Positions 13,171-19,203 of a stretch of DNA of 19,203 nucleotides are shown here, piece by piece. Both the position numbers and the translations under genes were made by a program. Every line of letters begins with the position of its first letter. The stretch's first letter is position 1. The DNA is from JAHWJR01 sp035942035 (GTDB lineage Bacteria > Actinomycetota > Acidimicrobiia > Acidimicrobiales > CADCSY01): the NCBI GenBank assembly GCA_035942035.1, contig DASZDK010000032.1:1-19203 (forward strand), written 5' to 3'. Below the pieces are notes generated by a model. That model saw only the letters and a list, made by a program, of their open reading frames with translations, ran no database searches and was not told the DNA's origin.

Positions 13171-13848
13171 TCAGGAGGCGGCCCGGCGGAGCAGCTCGTC
13201 GTACACCGACGGGTCGTCGGCGTCGACCACCGGGAAGCCCCGCCCGTGAGCCCCCTGCCAGTGGAGCTCGACGCCGGGGTTGTGGGTGTCGCTCCCGTCC
13301 GGCAGGAACAGGTGCGGGCTGCCCTGCACCTCGTCGGTCTGCGCCCGCTCGAGGTCGTCCATGACCTGGCGGCGGGCCCTTCCGTCGTCGAGGGCCTCGG
13401 CCAGGGCGGTGGCGTCGACTTCGGGACATGCCCGGGCGACCTCCAGCACCACCGGGCGCAGCGAGATGCAACGGCTCTCGGCGAAGAGCGCCCGGCGCAG
13501 GGCGAGATCGAGCGCCGCCGACGCGGCGAGGCCCTGGGCCTTGGCCGCCTGGACCGCCTCGAGCGCCGGCACGGTGGTCACCGGCCACTCCGCCGCCGGC
13601 CGCTGCCACATCTGCCAACCGGCGTCGGGGACCAGAGCACCGGCCACCGGCACCTCGGCATCGAACACCTGCTTGTCGATGGGGCCCTCGTTGACCAGCT
13701 CCAGGGGAAAGGCGTGGTGGTCGAGCTCGACCTCGCCGTCGAGGCCCAGGCGGGACCGGCAGGCGTGCAGGCGGTCCACGGCGACGCTGGCCCACGGGCA
13801 GGCGATATCGGAGAACACGAGGACGGTCCGGGGGGCGACGTCGGTCAT
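13171..13848 (-). CDS. DsbA-family (FrnE-like) thioredoxin-fold protein, single active-site Cys
   Basis: The 225-residue protein has VLVFSDIACPWASVAVDRL (9-27) where FrnE/DsbA proteins have CPWC; the second Cys is Ala20, leaving Cys17 alone. The rest fits the family: a helical insert in the middle and the cis-Pro loop in QGSPHLFLPDG. No signal peptide is seen, so it is cytoplasmic. A CXXA site cannot do normal dithiol oxidation. Monothiol isomerase or glutathione/mycothiol-dependent chemistry is possible (inference). It starts 9 bases after the ATP-grasp gene, with a GGGG stretch as ribosome site, and belongs to the same operon. Confidence 0.82.
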   Translation of the reverse strand: MTDVAPRTVLVFSDIACPWASVAVDRLHACRSRLGLDGEVELDHHAFPLELVNEGPIDKQVFDAEVPVAGALVPDAGWQMWQRPAAEWPVTTVPALEAVQAAKAQGLAASAALDLALRRALFAESRCISLRPVVLEVARACPEVDATALAEALDDGRARRQVMDDLERAQTDEVQGSPHLFLPDGSDTHNPGVELHWQGAHGRGFPVVDADDPSVYDELLRRAAS

Positions 13849-13857
13849 GTCGGGCCC

Positions 13858-15249
13858 CTACCCAGCCGTCCCGAGCTTGGCGCTCACCTCGGTGAAGCGC
13901 TCCTCGGCCTCCTCGATGCTGTCGCCGATGCAGGTGACGCCCATCTTGCCGTAGTCGGTGAGCGCGCCCAGCAGGTGCAGGGTGGTGCCGGTGGCCCGGG
14001 CGGCGTCGTAGCCGAGGCCGGCGCCCTCCACGGCCTCGATCGCCGCTGCCGGCGGCCGTCCCACCAGGCCGGGCGACACCAGGTTGTCGGTGGCGACGTA
14101 GCACTTGGCGACGCCACCGGCGACCAACGCTCCGCTGGCGGCGTCGTAGGTGCCACCGGTGGCCAGGCGGGCCATCCAGTACGGGTGGGTGGTGCCGCCC
14201 ATGCGCAAGTTGATCTCGCTCAGCGTGACCTCGGCGCCACTGCCGTCCCGCCCCGCCGGGGTGACGACGAAGTCGATCCCGAGCCATCCCACCACCCCCT
14301 CACCGGCGAGGACCGCTCCCACCCGGCCGGCGGCCTGGTGGATGGCCGCCCGGTAGCCGTTCGCCGCCGGGAACCGGCACCCGAGGTACACCTGACGGGC
14401 GGGACCACCGAGCACCTGGTCGTGGGTGGAGACCAGCTCCACCTGCCCACCGGGGGTGATGCGGAGCTGGACGCTGGGTGACACCGTCCCGTCGACGTCG
14501 ACCAACTCCTCGACGATGGCCCCGTCGACGGCGATCTTGGCGGCGAACGACGGCCACGATTCCTCGCCGGCGCAGAACATGGTGGGCGACGCCGGCAGGG
14601 GGTCGGCCAGGCCGGCGAGGTCGACGATGGCGTTGCCCTGGCCGGAGAAGCCATTGTTGAGCTTGACCACGGCGGCGCCGACCTCGGGGCGCTCGTCTCG
14701 CAGCCGGGCCAGGGCCTCGGCCGCCTCCTCCACCGAGAACAGCGCCTCCTCACCCGCCAGCACCGCCACCCCCGCCCGGCGGGCGACGCGCCGGGAGCCG
14801 CTCTTGGAGCCCAGCGCCACCAGGTCGGCACGTGGGCCGTACAGCGGCACGTCGAGGGCGTCGGCCAGCGCCCACTCGGCGGCAGTGACGTTGAACGCCA
14901 GGAGCCAGGCGCCCCTCGGGTCGGCGGCGAGCGCCCGGAGCTCGGGGACCAGCTCGGGACGCTCGAGGAGCTTCTGCGACAACGGGCGGGGCCCGCCCTC
15001 GCCCACCGACACCAGGTGGAGGCGCCGGCGGGCGCCGGCGGGGTCGGGCAGGAAGCTCAGGTAGTAGTCGACGACCGCCGGGTCGACGGGTACCGAGGTC
15101 AGGTAGACCATGCGCTGCTCGGGGTCTCCGAGGAGCAGGAGCAGGCACAGCAGCCGCTCCTCGTAGTGGACGATCCCCTTGATCTTGACCAGCTCGGCCA
15201 CGGCGAAGCTGAGCGAGGGGAGCACCACGAGGGTGCCGGTGGCGATCAC
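13858..15249 (-). CDS. ATP-grasp ligase related to peptide ligase PGM1
   Basis: The 463-residue protein has an N-terminal pre-ATP-grasp part (about 1-140), an ATP-grasp core with ALGSKSGSRRVARRAG (145-160), AVVKLNNGFSGQGNAIV (193-209), GWLGIDFVV (321-329) and the metal site LSEINLRMGGTTHPYW (343-358; Glu345, Asn347), and a C-terminal part with CYVATDNLV (383-391). The domain order and INLRMGGTTHP stretch match PGM1 of pheganomycin synthesis, which joins an unusual amino acid to a peptide. The substrate here is unknown and no precursor peptide is seen. The GTG at 15249 is the chosen start. A 12-codon frame ends in a GTGA overlap with it. DsbA-like and HIT genes follow and a GNAT gene is divergent. 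Confidence 0.8.
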   Translation of the reverse strand: MIATGTLVVLPSLSFAVAELVKIKGIVHYEERLLCLLLLLGDPEQRMVYLTSVPVDPAVVDYYLSFLPDPAGARRRLHLVSVGEGGPRPLSQKLLERPELVPELRALAADPRGAWLLAFNVTAAEWALADALDVPLYGPRADLVALGSKSGSRRVARRAGVAVLAGEEALFSVEEAAEALARLRDERPEVGAAVVKLNNGFSGQGNAIVDLAGLADPLPASPTMFCAGEESWPSFAAKIAVDGAIVEELVDVDGTVSPSVQLRITPGGQVELVSTHDQVLGGPARQVYLGCRFPAANGYRAAIHQAAGRVGAVLAGEGVVGWLGIDFVVTPAGRDGSGAEVTLSEINLRMGGTTHPYWMARLATGGTYDAASGALVAGGVAKCYVATDNLVSPGLVGRPPAAAIEAVEGAGLGYDAARATGTTLHLLGALTDYGKMGVTCIGDSIEEAEERFTEVSAKLGTAG

Positions 15250-15281
15250 CTCGGCCGGACGGGCAACGGCGTCGCCTCCAC
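15246..15281 (-). promoter_or_regulatory. Possible 11-residue leader ORF before the PGM1-like gene
   Basis: A GTG at 15281 lies 8 bases after TAGCGT (15290-15295). It opens 11 codons and then TGA, whose bases overlap the GTG start of the ligase gene (GTGA). This would be a nearly leaderless short ORF that delivers ribosomes to the ligase start. It could also be chance in GC-rich DNA. Confidence 0.3.
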
Positions 15282-15289
15282 GCCGGGCG

Positions 15290-15295
15290 ACGCTA
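15290..15295 (-). promoter_or_regulatory. -10 box (TAGCGT) of PGM1-like operon
   Basis: TAGCGT fits TANNNT and is the same hexamer used for the divergent GNAT gene and the lipoprotein gene. Confidence 0.42.
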
Positions 15296-15335
15296 CCGGC
15301 CCGCTCCCACCGTGCCGGCCCGAGGGTGGCGGTCG

Positions 15336-15341
15336 TAGCGT
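15336..15341 (+). promoter_or_regulatory. -10 box (TAGCGT) of GNAT gene
   Basis: TAGCGT is followed by 9 bases and the ATG at 15351, so any leader is 0-3 bases. Confidence 0.45.
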
Positions 15342-15350
15342 GGAACGCCC

Positions 15351-15890
15351 ATGGCGGCTTCGTCGCTCATCATCCGTCCCGTCCGCCCGGACGAGCACGC
15401 CCAGCTCGGCGAGCTCACGGCGCGGGTCTACGCCGACATCCTCGGTGACCACCTGGGGGACTACGCCGAGGTGTTGCGCGACGTGGCCGCCCGCGCCGGC
15501 GCCTGCGAGGTCCTGGTGGCCGTCGCCGGTGGCGGCGGCGGCGGGAGCTGCGGGCACGGCGGGGCGCGACCACTGGGCGGCATCACCTACGTCCCCGGGC
15601 CCGGGCCGTGGGCCGAGGTGGCCACCCGACACGAGGCCGAGCTGCGCATGCTCGTGGTCGACCCCGCCGCCCAGGGCCGGGGGGTGGGCGCCGCCCTGGT
15701 GCGGGCGTGCGTCGAGCGGGCGGCGGCGGCGGGCAAGGCCGGCCTGTGCCTGGTCACCACGCCGTCGATGGTGACGGCCCACCGCCTCTACGGCCGTCTG
15801 GGCTTCGTGCGGCAACCCGAGCGCGACCGGCGCCTCGATGACGGCCTGCTGCTGGAGTGCTACTCGCTGGCGCTGCCCGTCCCGTCCTGA
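15351..15890 (+). CDS. GNAT-family N-acetyltransferase
   Basis: The 179-residue protein starts MAASSLIIRPVRPDEHAQL, and the acetyl-CoA loop is in ELRMLVVDPAAQGRGVGAAL (QGRGVG is the Q/RxxGxG motif), followed by AHRLYGRLGFVRQPERDR, the usual end of the fold. A Gly-rich insert (GGGGGGSCGHGG) lies between strands near residues 58-70. Acceptor substrate unknown. It is divergent from the PGM1-like ligase operon by 101 bases, so it may modify the product or confer self-protection (inference). Its last 31 bases overlap the convergent universal stress protein gene. Confidence 0.9.
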   Translation: MAASSLIIRPVRPDEHAQLGELTARVYADILGDHLGDYAEVLRDVAARAGACEVLVAVAGGGGGGSCGHGGARPLGGITYVPGPGPWAEVATRHEAELRMLVVDPAAQGRGVGAALVRACVERAAAAGKAGLCLVTTPSMVTAHRLYGRLGFVRQPERDRRLDDGLLLECYSLALPVPS

Positions 15891-16387
15891 TTCCGCCGGC
15901 GCACCACCAGCACCGGGCACGGCGAGTGGTGGACGACGTGCTGGCTCACCGAGCCCACCAGCACCCGGCGCACGAACCCGCTCCCGTGCGAGCCGACGAC
16001 CACCACGTCGGCCCCCACGTCGACCGCAACGTCGCAGATGGCCGGGCCGGCGTCGCCGTAGCGCAGCTCACGCTGGGCGCTGGCCGGTAGCTCCCCTCCG
16101 AGACCGTCGGCCGTCCGCTCCAGGATGAGGCGGCCCTCGCGCTCGAGGGCCCGGCCCTCCTCCTCGGCGATCTGTGAGTCGTAGGTCGGCACGGCCCCGA
16201 GACCGCCGGCACCGACGCCGGCCACCCCGGCCACGGTGGCGTCGCCCTCGGCGAGCAACGGGGCCCCGGGTGGAGGAAGGACGGTCAGGAGGGTGTAGGC
16301 GTGCCCGCTTCCCAGCAGGCGGAGGGCCTCGGCGCCGGCGGCGACGGCCAGCTCCGAGCCGTCGGTGGCGACGAGCACCCGGGGCAT
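15860..16387 (-). CDS. Universal stress protein (UspA family)
   Basis: The 175-residue single Usp domain starts MPRVLVATDGSELAVAAGAE. The ATP-binding end is clear: DVVVVGSHGSGFVRRVLVGS, followed by SVSQHVVHHSPCPVLVVR, which fits the G-2x-G-9x-G(S/T) pattern of ATP-binding members. Usp proteins help survival in starvation or low oxygen; the exact role is unknown. The ATG at 16387 lies 6 bases after TAACCT, so it can be transcribed alone without a leader although it directly follows lgt. Its 3' end overlaps the GNAT gene. Confidence 0.92.
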   Translation of the reverse strand: MPRVLVATDGSELAVAAGAEALRLLGSGHAYTLLTVLPPPGAPLLAEGDATVAGVAGVGAGGLGAVPTYDSQIAEEEGRALEREGRLILERTADGLGGELPASAQRELRYGDAGPAICDVAVDVGADVVVVGSHGSGFVRRVLVGSVSQHVVHHSPCPVLVVRRRNQDGTGSASE

Positions 16388-16393
16388 GCCGGG

Positions 16394-16399
16394 AGGTTA
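16394..16399 (-). promoter_or_regulatory. -10 box (TAACCT) of universal stress gene, leaderless
   Basis: TAACCT overlaps the lgt stop codon TAA (16397-16399). It is followed by 6 bases and the ATG at 16387. Confidence 0.45.
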
Positions 16400-17758
16400 C
16401 GCCTCGGGCTCGCCGGGGCGCTCCGCCGGGGCCTGGTCGGCGGCTGGCGCCGGCGTCGGATCGTGGTGGTTGCCCTCGCCGGCGTCCGGGGCCGGCGCGG
16501 GCTGCGGCGGCGGGGCCACTGGCGCCTCGGCCTGGCCTGCCGGTGCCGGCGCGGCTGTCGCTTGGGGCTCGGGTGCCGGTGCCGGTGCGGCGATGGCTTC
16601 GGCCTGGGGTGCCGGTGCCGGTTCGGCGGTGGCTTCGGCCTGGGGTGCCGGTGCCGGTGCGGCTGTCGCTTGGGGCTCGGGTGCCGGTGCCGGTTCGGCG
16701 GTGGCTTCGGCCTGGGGTGCCGGTGCCGGTGCGGCGGTGGCTTCGGCCTGGGGTGCCGGTGCGGCGACCGGTGCGGGTGCCAGGTCGGGTTCGGGTACCG
16801 GTGCGGCGACCGGTGCGGGTTCCAGGTCGGGTTCGGGTACGGGTGCGGCGACCCGTGCGGGTTCCAGGTCGGGTTCGGGTACCGGTGCGGCGACGGGTTC
16901 CGGTTCCAGGTCGGGTTCGGGTACCGGTGCGGCGACGGGTTCGGGTTCCCGCTCGGGTTCGGGTGGGCGGCGGCGCACGGCGACCAGGCCGGCGGCGGCA
17001 GCGACCGTCACCACGAGGGCGGTCCACTGGCTGCCGTTGAGCCCGGTGCCGTGGGTGACGTCGAGGCGGAAGAACCCCTCCACCACGCGCACCAGCCCGT
17101 AGGCCAACCCAAAGGTGGCGGTGAGAAAGGCTGCGGGCCGGGGACGGCGGGCCAGCCCGACCAACAGGGCGAACACCAGGGCGGCACCCACCATGTCGTA
17201 CAGAGCGGTCTGGTGCACGGCCTGGCCCACCGGCGCCAGGCAGGGCGAGCCCGTCTCCACCTCCGGGCAGACGTAGCCGAGCACGAAGTCGGTGGGCTTG
17301 CCCAGGTGGTCGGCGATGACGAGATCGCCGATGCGGCCCACGGCGATGCCCAGGGCGATCCCGGGTACGGCGGCGTCGACGTAGCGCCAGAAGGCGATGT
17401 GGTACTTCCGCAGCTTCGGGTAGCCGGCCACCACCGCCCCGGCCAGCCCGCCGAGCAGCGAGAAGCCTCCCTCCCACACCCGCAGGACGCCGAGGGGGTC
17501 GTCGAGGTAGTCGCCCAGGTGGTTGACCACGTAGGCCACCCGGGCCCCGATCAGGGCCCCGAAGAGCGCCCAGGTGAGCACGTCGTAGAAGCGGTCGGCA
17601 TCGATGCCCCGCCGGGCCGCGGCGGGCAGGACCAGCCGGGCACCGACGAGCACGCCCACCGCCACCCCGATGCCGTGGGGCGACACCTCCAAAGGCCCGA
17701 GGGAGATGCGCAGCAGGGGGTCGTAGGCGATGGCGGCCAGGAGCACGTCGGCCATCAT
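16397..17758 (-). CDS. lgt: Lgt-family prolipoprotein diacylglyceryl transferase with long repetitive tail
   Basis: The 453-residue protein has an Lgt membrane domain (about 1-262) and a disordered Pro/Ala/Glu tail (about 263-453). Lgt moves diacylglycerol from phosphatidylglycerol to the lipobox Cys of prelipoproteins. Family marks present: VWEGGFSLLGGLAG (94-107), GRIGDLVIADHLG (141-153), HQTALYD (182-188) and YGLVRVVEGFFR (220-231). Several residues regarded as critical in E. coli differ: the Tyr of the RWYG motif is His28, His103 is Leu102, and Asn of GRxGN is Asp145. Arg142 and Arg224 are kept. The ATG at 17758 overlaps the lipoprotein stop (ATGA); ATG at 17755 is possible. It follows a lipoprotein gene. 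A divergent working Lgt is likelier than an inactive one, but this is not certain. Confidence 0.85.
   Translation of the reverse strand: MMADVLLAAIAYDPLLRISLGPLEVSPHGIGVAVGVLVGARLVLPAAARRGIDADRFYDVLTWALFGALIGARVAYVVNHLGDYLDDPLGVLRVWEGGFSLLGGLAGAVVAGYPKLRKYHIAFWRYVDAAVPGIALGIAVGRIGDLVIADHLGKPTDFVLGYVCPEVETGSPCLAPVGQAVHQTALYDMVGAALVFALLVGLARRPRPAAFLTATFGLAYGLVRVVEGFFRLDVTHGTGLNGSQWTALVVTVAAAAGLVAVRRRPPEPEREPEPVAAPVPEPDLEPEPVAAPVPEPDLEPARVAAPVPEPDLEPAPVAAPVPEPDLAPAPVAAPAPQAEATAAPAPAPQAEATAEPAPAPEPQATAAPAPAPQAEATAEPAPAPQAEAIAAPAPAPEPQATAAPAPAGQAEAPVAPPPQPAPAPDAGEGNHHDPTPAPAADQAPAERPGEPEA
16544..16768 (-). repeat. Ala/Pro/Gln repeats in the Lgt tail
   Basis: This stretch codes for repeated APQAEATAEPAP and APEPQATAAPAP units (about residues 331-405), alternating in a higher-order order. 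The DNA repeats closely as well (GGTGCCGGTGCCGGT blocks), so the tail is recent or kept uniform by recombination. Confidence 0.75.
16769..16936 (-). repeat. Four 42-base tandem repeats in the Lgt tail
   Basis: Four 14-residue units, VAAPVPEPDLEPxP (residues 275-330), are near-identical in DNA, with only small changes such as EP/AR/AP at the end. Length change by slippage or unequal crossing-over is likely between strains. Confidence 0.8.
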
Positions 17759-18735
17759 CGCAGGCCCGCCTCGGCCAGGACCTCCCAGCCTTCACTCCCG
17801 GTGGTGTCGAAGTCGTAGATGGACAGTCCCACCGCCCCCGCCTCGGCTGCAGCCCGCACGAACCCCTGGTACCCCTTCTCACCAGCGGCGTCGGCGATGC
17901 CCCCGATGGGGTGGACCACGGCGTCGGGGTCGCCCAAGTTGGCCCGCATCCGGCGCATGTTCTCCTCGGTGTAGACATAGCCGTCGCGGTAGCCCGACGA
18001 CGAGGCCCGCAGGGTCCAGTAGCTCATGGGCAGCCACACGTCGTAGAGGTCCGACAGCTCCCGCCAGGGGAAGTCGGGCCAGTTGTCGGTGTTGATGACC
18101 TCCAACAGGACCGGGGGCGGCACGATCGCCCCCAGCGCCTCCGTGCCCATCCGCTCCCGCAGCCGGCGCGAAAGCTCCACCAAGCGGTCGTTGCGCTCGG
18201 CGTGGTCGGGGACGTCGCCGCGCCACTCGATGTCGAGGGCTACGCCGTCGAAGCGATGACCCCGGTACTCGAAGTCCCGGATTTGCTCCACCCGCCGCAT
18301 GTCGACCTCGAGGTCGGCGAACTTGGGCAGGTACCAGCCCACCACCCGGATGCCGGCGGTGCGGGCCCGAGCCAGGATCTGGCCCACCAGGTCGTCGTCG
18401 GCGATGCCGTCGGGGCTGCGGGGGTCTAGCCGGGTGGCCTGGAGGTACAGGGTCTCGACGTCGCGGTCGACCAGCTCGGCCACGTCGTCGGGGGTCACGC
18501 TCGGTACCTCCCCGGGATCCTGGTAGGCGGGGACGTAGTCGAACACGTCGATCCACGCCCCCAGTCCCTCGTAGACGCTGATGTCGCGCACCGGCGCCGG
18601 CGGCGGCGCCGAGGTGGTGGTCGTGAACCGGGGGCGGGCCCGCAACAGGCTCCCACTGCTGATCTCGCCGGTGGTGCAGCCCCCAGCCACCAGGGCGACG
18701 ACGACGGCCACGACGAGCAAGGCGCGGGGGGACAC
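17755..18735 (-). CDS. Lipoprotein with glycoside-hydrolase-like TIM-barrel domain
   Basis: A 326-residue protein starts MSPRALLVVAVVVALVAGGC, a lipoprotein signal with Cys20 as the lipid site (the -3 residue is Ala, a weak lipobox). A Thr/Ser/Pro linker runs to about 50. The rest looks like a GH18/DUF4015-type barrel: GIRVVGWYLPKF (128-139), RFDGVALDIEWRG (161-173, with Asp168 and Glu170 where GH18-like enzymes hold their catalytic acids), DVWLPMSYWTLR and GLSIYDFDTTG. The ligand is unknown and the enzyme could be inactive. Lgt, which would lipidate it, is the next gene with a four-base overlap. The GTG at 18735 follows TAGCGT by 7 bases. Confidence 0.8.
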   Translation of the reverse strand: MSPRALLVVAVVVALVAGGCTTGEISSGSLLRARPRFTTTTSAPPPAPVRDISVYEGLGAWIDVFDYVPAYQDPGEVPSVTPDDVAELVDRDVETLYLQATRLDPRSPDGIADDDLVGQILARARTAGIRVVGWYLPKFADLEVDMRRVEQIRDFEYRGHRFDGVALDIEWRGDVPDHAERNDRLVELSRRLRERMGTEALGAIVPPPVLLEVINTDNWPDFPWRELSDLYDVWLPMSYWTLRASSSGYRDGYVYTEENMRRMRANLGDPDAVVHPIGGIADAAGEKGYQGFVRAAAEAGAVGLSIYDFDTTGSEGWEVLAEAGLR

Positions 18736-18742
18736 GGGGACA

Positions 18743-18748
18743 ACGCTA
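18743..18748 (-). promoter_or_regulatory. -10 box (TAGCGT) of lipoprotein-lgt operon, leaderless
   Basis: TAGCGT is followed by 7 bases and the GTG at 18735. Confidence 0.5.
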
Positions 18749-18763
18749 GGGCGACTGCCCTCG

Positions 18764-18769
18764 TATCAT
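18764..18769 (+). promoter_or_regulatory. -10 box (TATCAT) of sortase gene, leaderless
   Basis: TATCAT is followed by 6 bases and the GTG at 18776. It shares a 40-base divergent region with the lipoprotein promoter. Confidence 0.55.
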
Positions 18770-18775
18770 GGAGCG

Positions 18776-19203
18776 GTGTCACGACCGCGGCCGGCTCCCC
18801 CGCGCCGGTTGCTGCGTCGCTCGGTGTTCGCTCTGGTCGTCGCCAACCTGGGCTTCCAGGGCTTCAGCGTCTCGATGGTGGAGCCCGTCCAGCCCCCCCT
18901 GGTGCTGGACCGGCCCGAAGAGAGCGTGGCCCTCCCGGCCCCGCCCGAGCCACCACCGCCCGAACCCACCCCGGCCCCGGTCCCGGCCGTCCCCGTCGAC
19001 GCCGGCGTCCCCGTCATCGGGCGCCTGGAGATCCCCGCCCTCGGACTGGACGCCCCCCTCCACCAGGGGATCGAACTGCGGGTCATCGACCACGGGCCGA
19101 GCCACTGGCCGGGAACCGCCCTGCCCGGCCAGCCCGGCAACGTCGTGGTCGCCGGCCACCGGGTGACCAACACCAGACCGTTCCGCAACATCCACACCCT
19201 CGA
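18776..19203 (+). CDS. Class E sortase (partial, 3' end outside window)
   Basis: 142 codons are visible. A short Arg-rich N-terminus (VSRPRPAPPRRLLRRS) and a hydrophobic segment (about 17-33) make a membrane anchor, then a Pro-rich linker (about 52-74), then the sortase domain: IGRLEIPALGLDAPL (81-95), HGPSHWPGTALPGQPGNVV and AGHRVTNTRPFRNIHTL, with His128 the likely catalytic His. Catalytic Cys and Arg lie beyond the end. Sortases attach proteins to the cell wall, class E at LAXTG-type signals (family knowledge). The GTG at 18776 is chosen because it follows TATCAT by 6 bases. No substrate is visible here. Confidence 0.88.
   Translation, partial: MSRPRPAPPRRLLRRSVFALVVANLGFQGFSVSMVEPVQPPLVLDRPEESVALPAPPEPPPPEPTPAPVPAVPVDAGVPVIGRLEIPALGLDAPLHQGIELRVIDHGPSHWPGTALPGQPGNVVVAGHRVTNTRPFRNIHTL

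Noticed and set aside
13157..14287. N-terminal extension of the HIT frame
   Set aside because: It runs out of frame through the DsbA-like gene and ATP-grasp gene and shows only Arg/Gly/Pro-rich sequence. The HIT domain begins at 13156.
16530..16970. Short regular repeats that look like a CRISPR array
   Set aside because: The repeats are contiguous in-frame coding units without unique spacers; they form the Lgt tail.
16301..17818. Long plus-strand frame of 505 codons opposite lgt, Gly/Arg/Cys-rich
   Set aside because: It is the antisense of lgt and its repeats; no domain or ribosome site, and the Lgt frame on the other strand is clearly real.

Overview
The window is very GC-rich (well over 70% by eye) and densely coded. 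Gene content and order point to an actinobacterium, most likely of the Acidimicrobiia type (inference, no search was run). The pointers are an ImuA'/ImuB mutasome under an actinobacterial LexA box, FbiD/CofC of F420 synthesis divergent from gpsA, a class E sortase, and TANNNT -10 boxes 6-9 bases before many start codons. No rRNA, tRNA, CRISPR array, transposase or phage gene was seen.

Layout. 1-2209 (-): SOS mutagenesis pair imuA'-imuB behind a perfect LexA box. 2328-2666 (-): stand-alone Nfu N-terminal-domain protein. 2727-4809 (+): LOR/SDH (archaeal-type ornithine cyclodeaminase) gene followed by an amidinotransferase-fold gene; together these resemble the two halves of the cyanobacterial fusion enzyme AgrE/ArgZ (arginine to ornithine to proline). 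4786-7324 (-): small membrane protein, acidic protein, RNase HII, group 2 sigma factor. 7437-8863 (-): gpsA coupled to a divergent RpiB-family gene. 8941-10232 (+): fbiD overlapping a PIG-L/LmbE deacetylase. 10443-12647 (-): two bacterial PH-domain membrane proteins plus a 49-residue membrane protein. 12704-15249 (-): PGM1-like ATP-grasp ligase, DsbA-like protein, HIT protein. 15351-15890 (+): GNAT. 15860-18735 (-): universal stress protein, unusual Lgt with a repetitive Pro/Ala/Glu tail, and a lipoprotein with a glycosidase-like domain. 18776-19203 (+): start of a class E sortase.

The parts of most interest are: the split arginine dihydrolase/ornithine cyclodeaminase pair; a palindrome at the imuA'-imuB junction that carries a Shine-Dalgarno-like sequence; the PGM1-like ligase operon; an Lgt that lacks residues thought essential in the E. 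coli enzyme; and an almost window-wide leaderless or near-leaderless promoter layout. Translational coupling by 1- to 23-base overlaps is frequent (imuA'/imuB, gpsA/rpiB-like, fbiD/PIG-L, both PH-domain junctions, lipoprotein/lgt). All gene calls come from reading motifs by eye; no alignment or database search was made.
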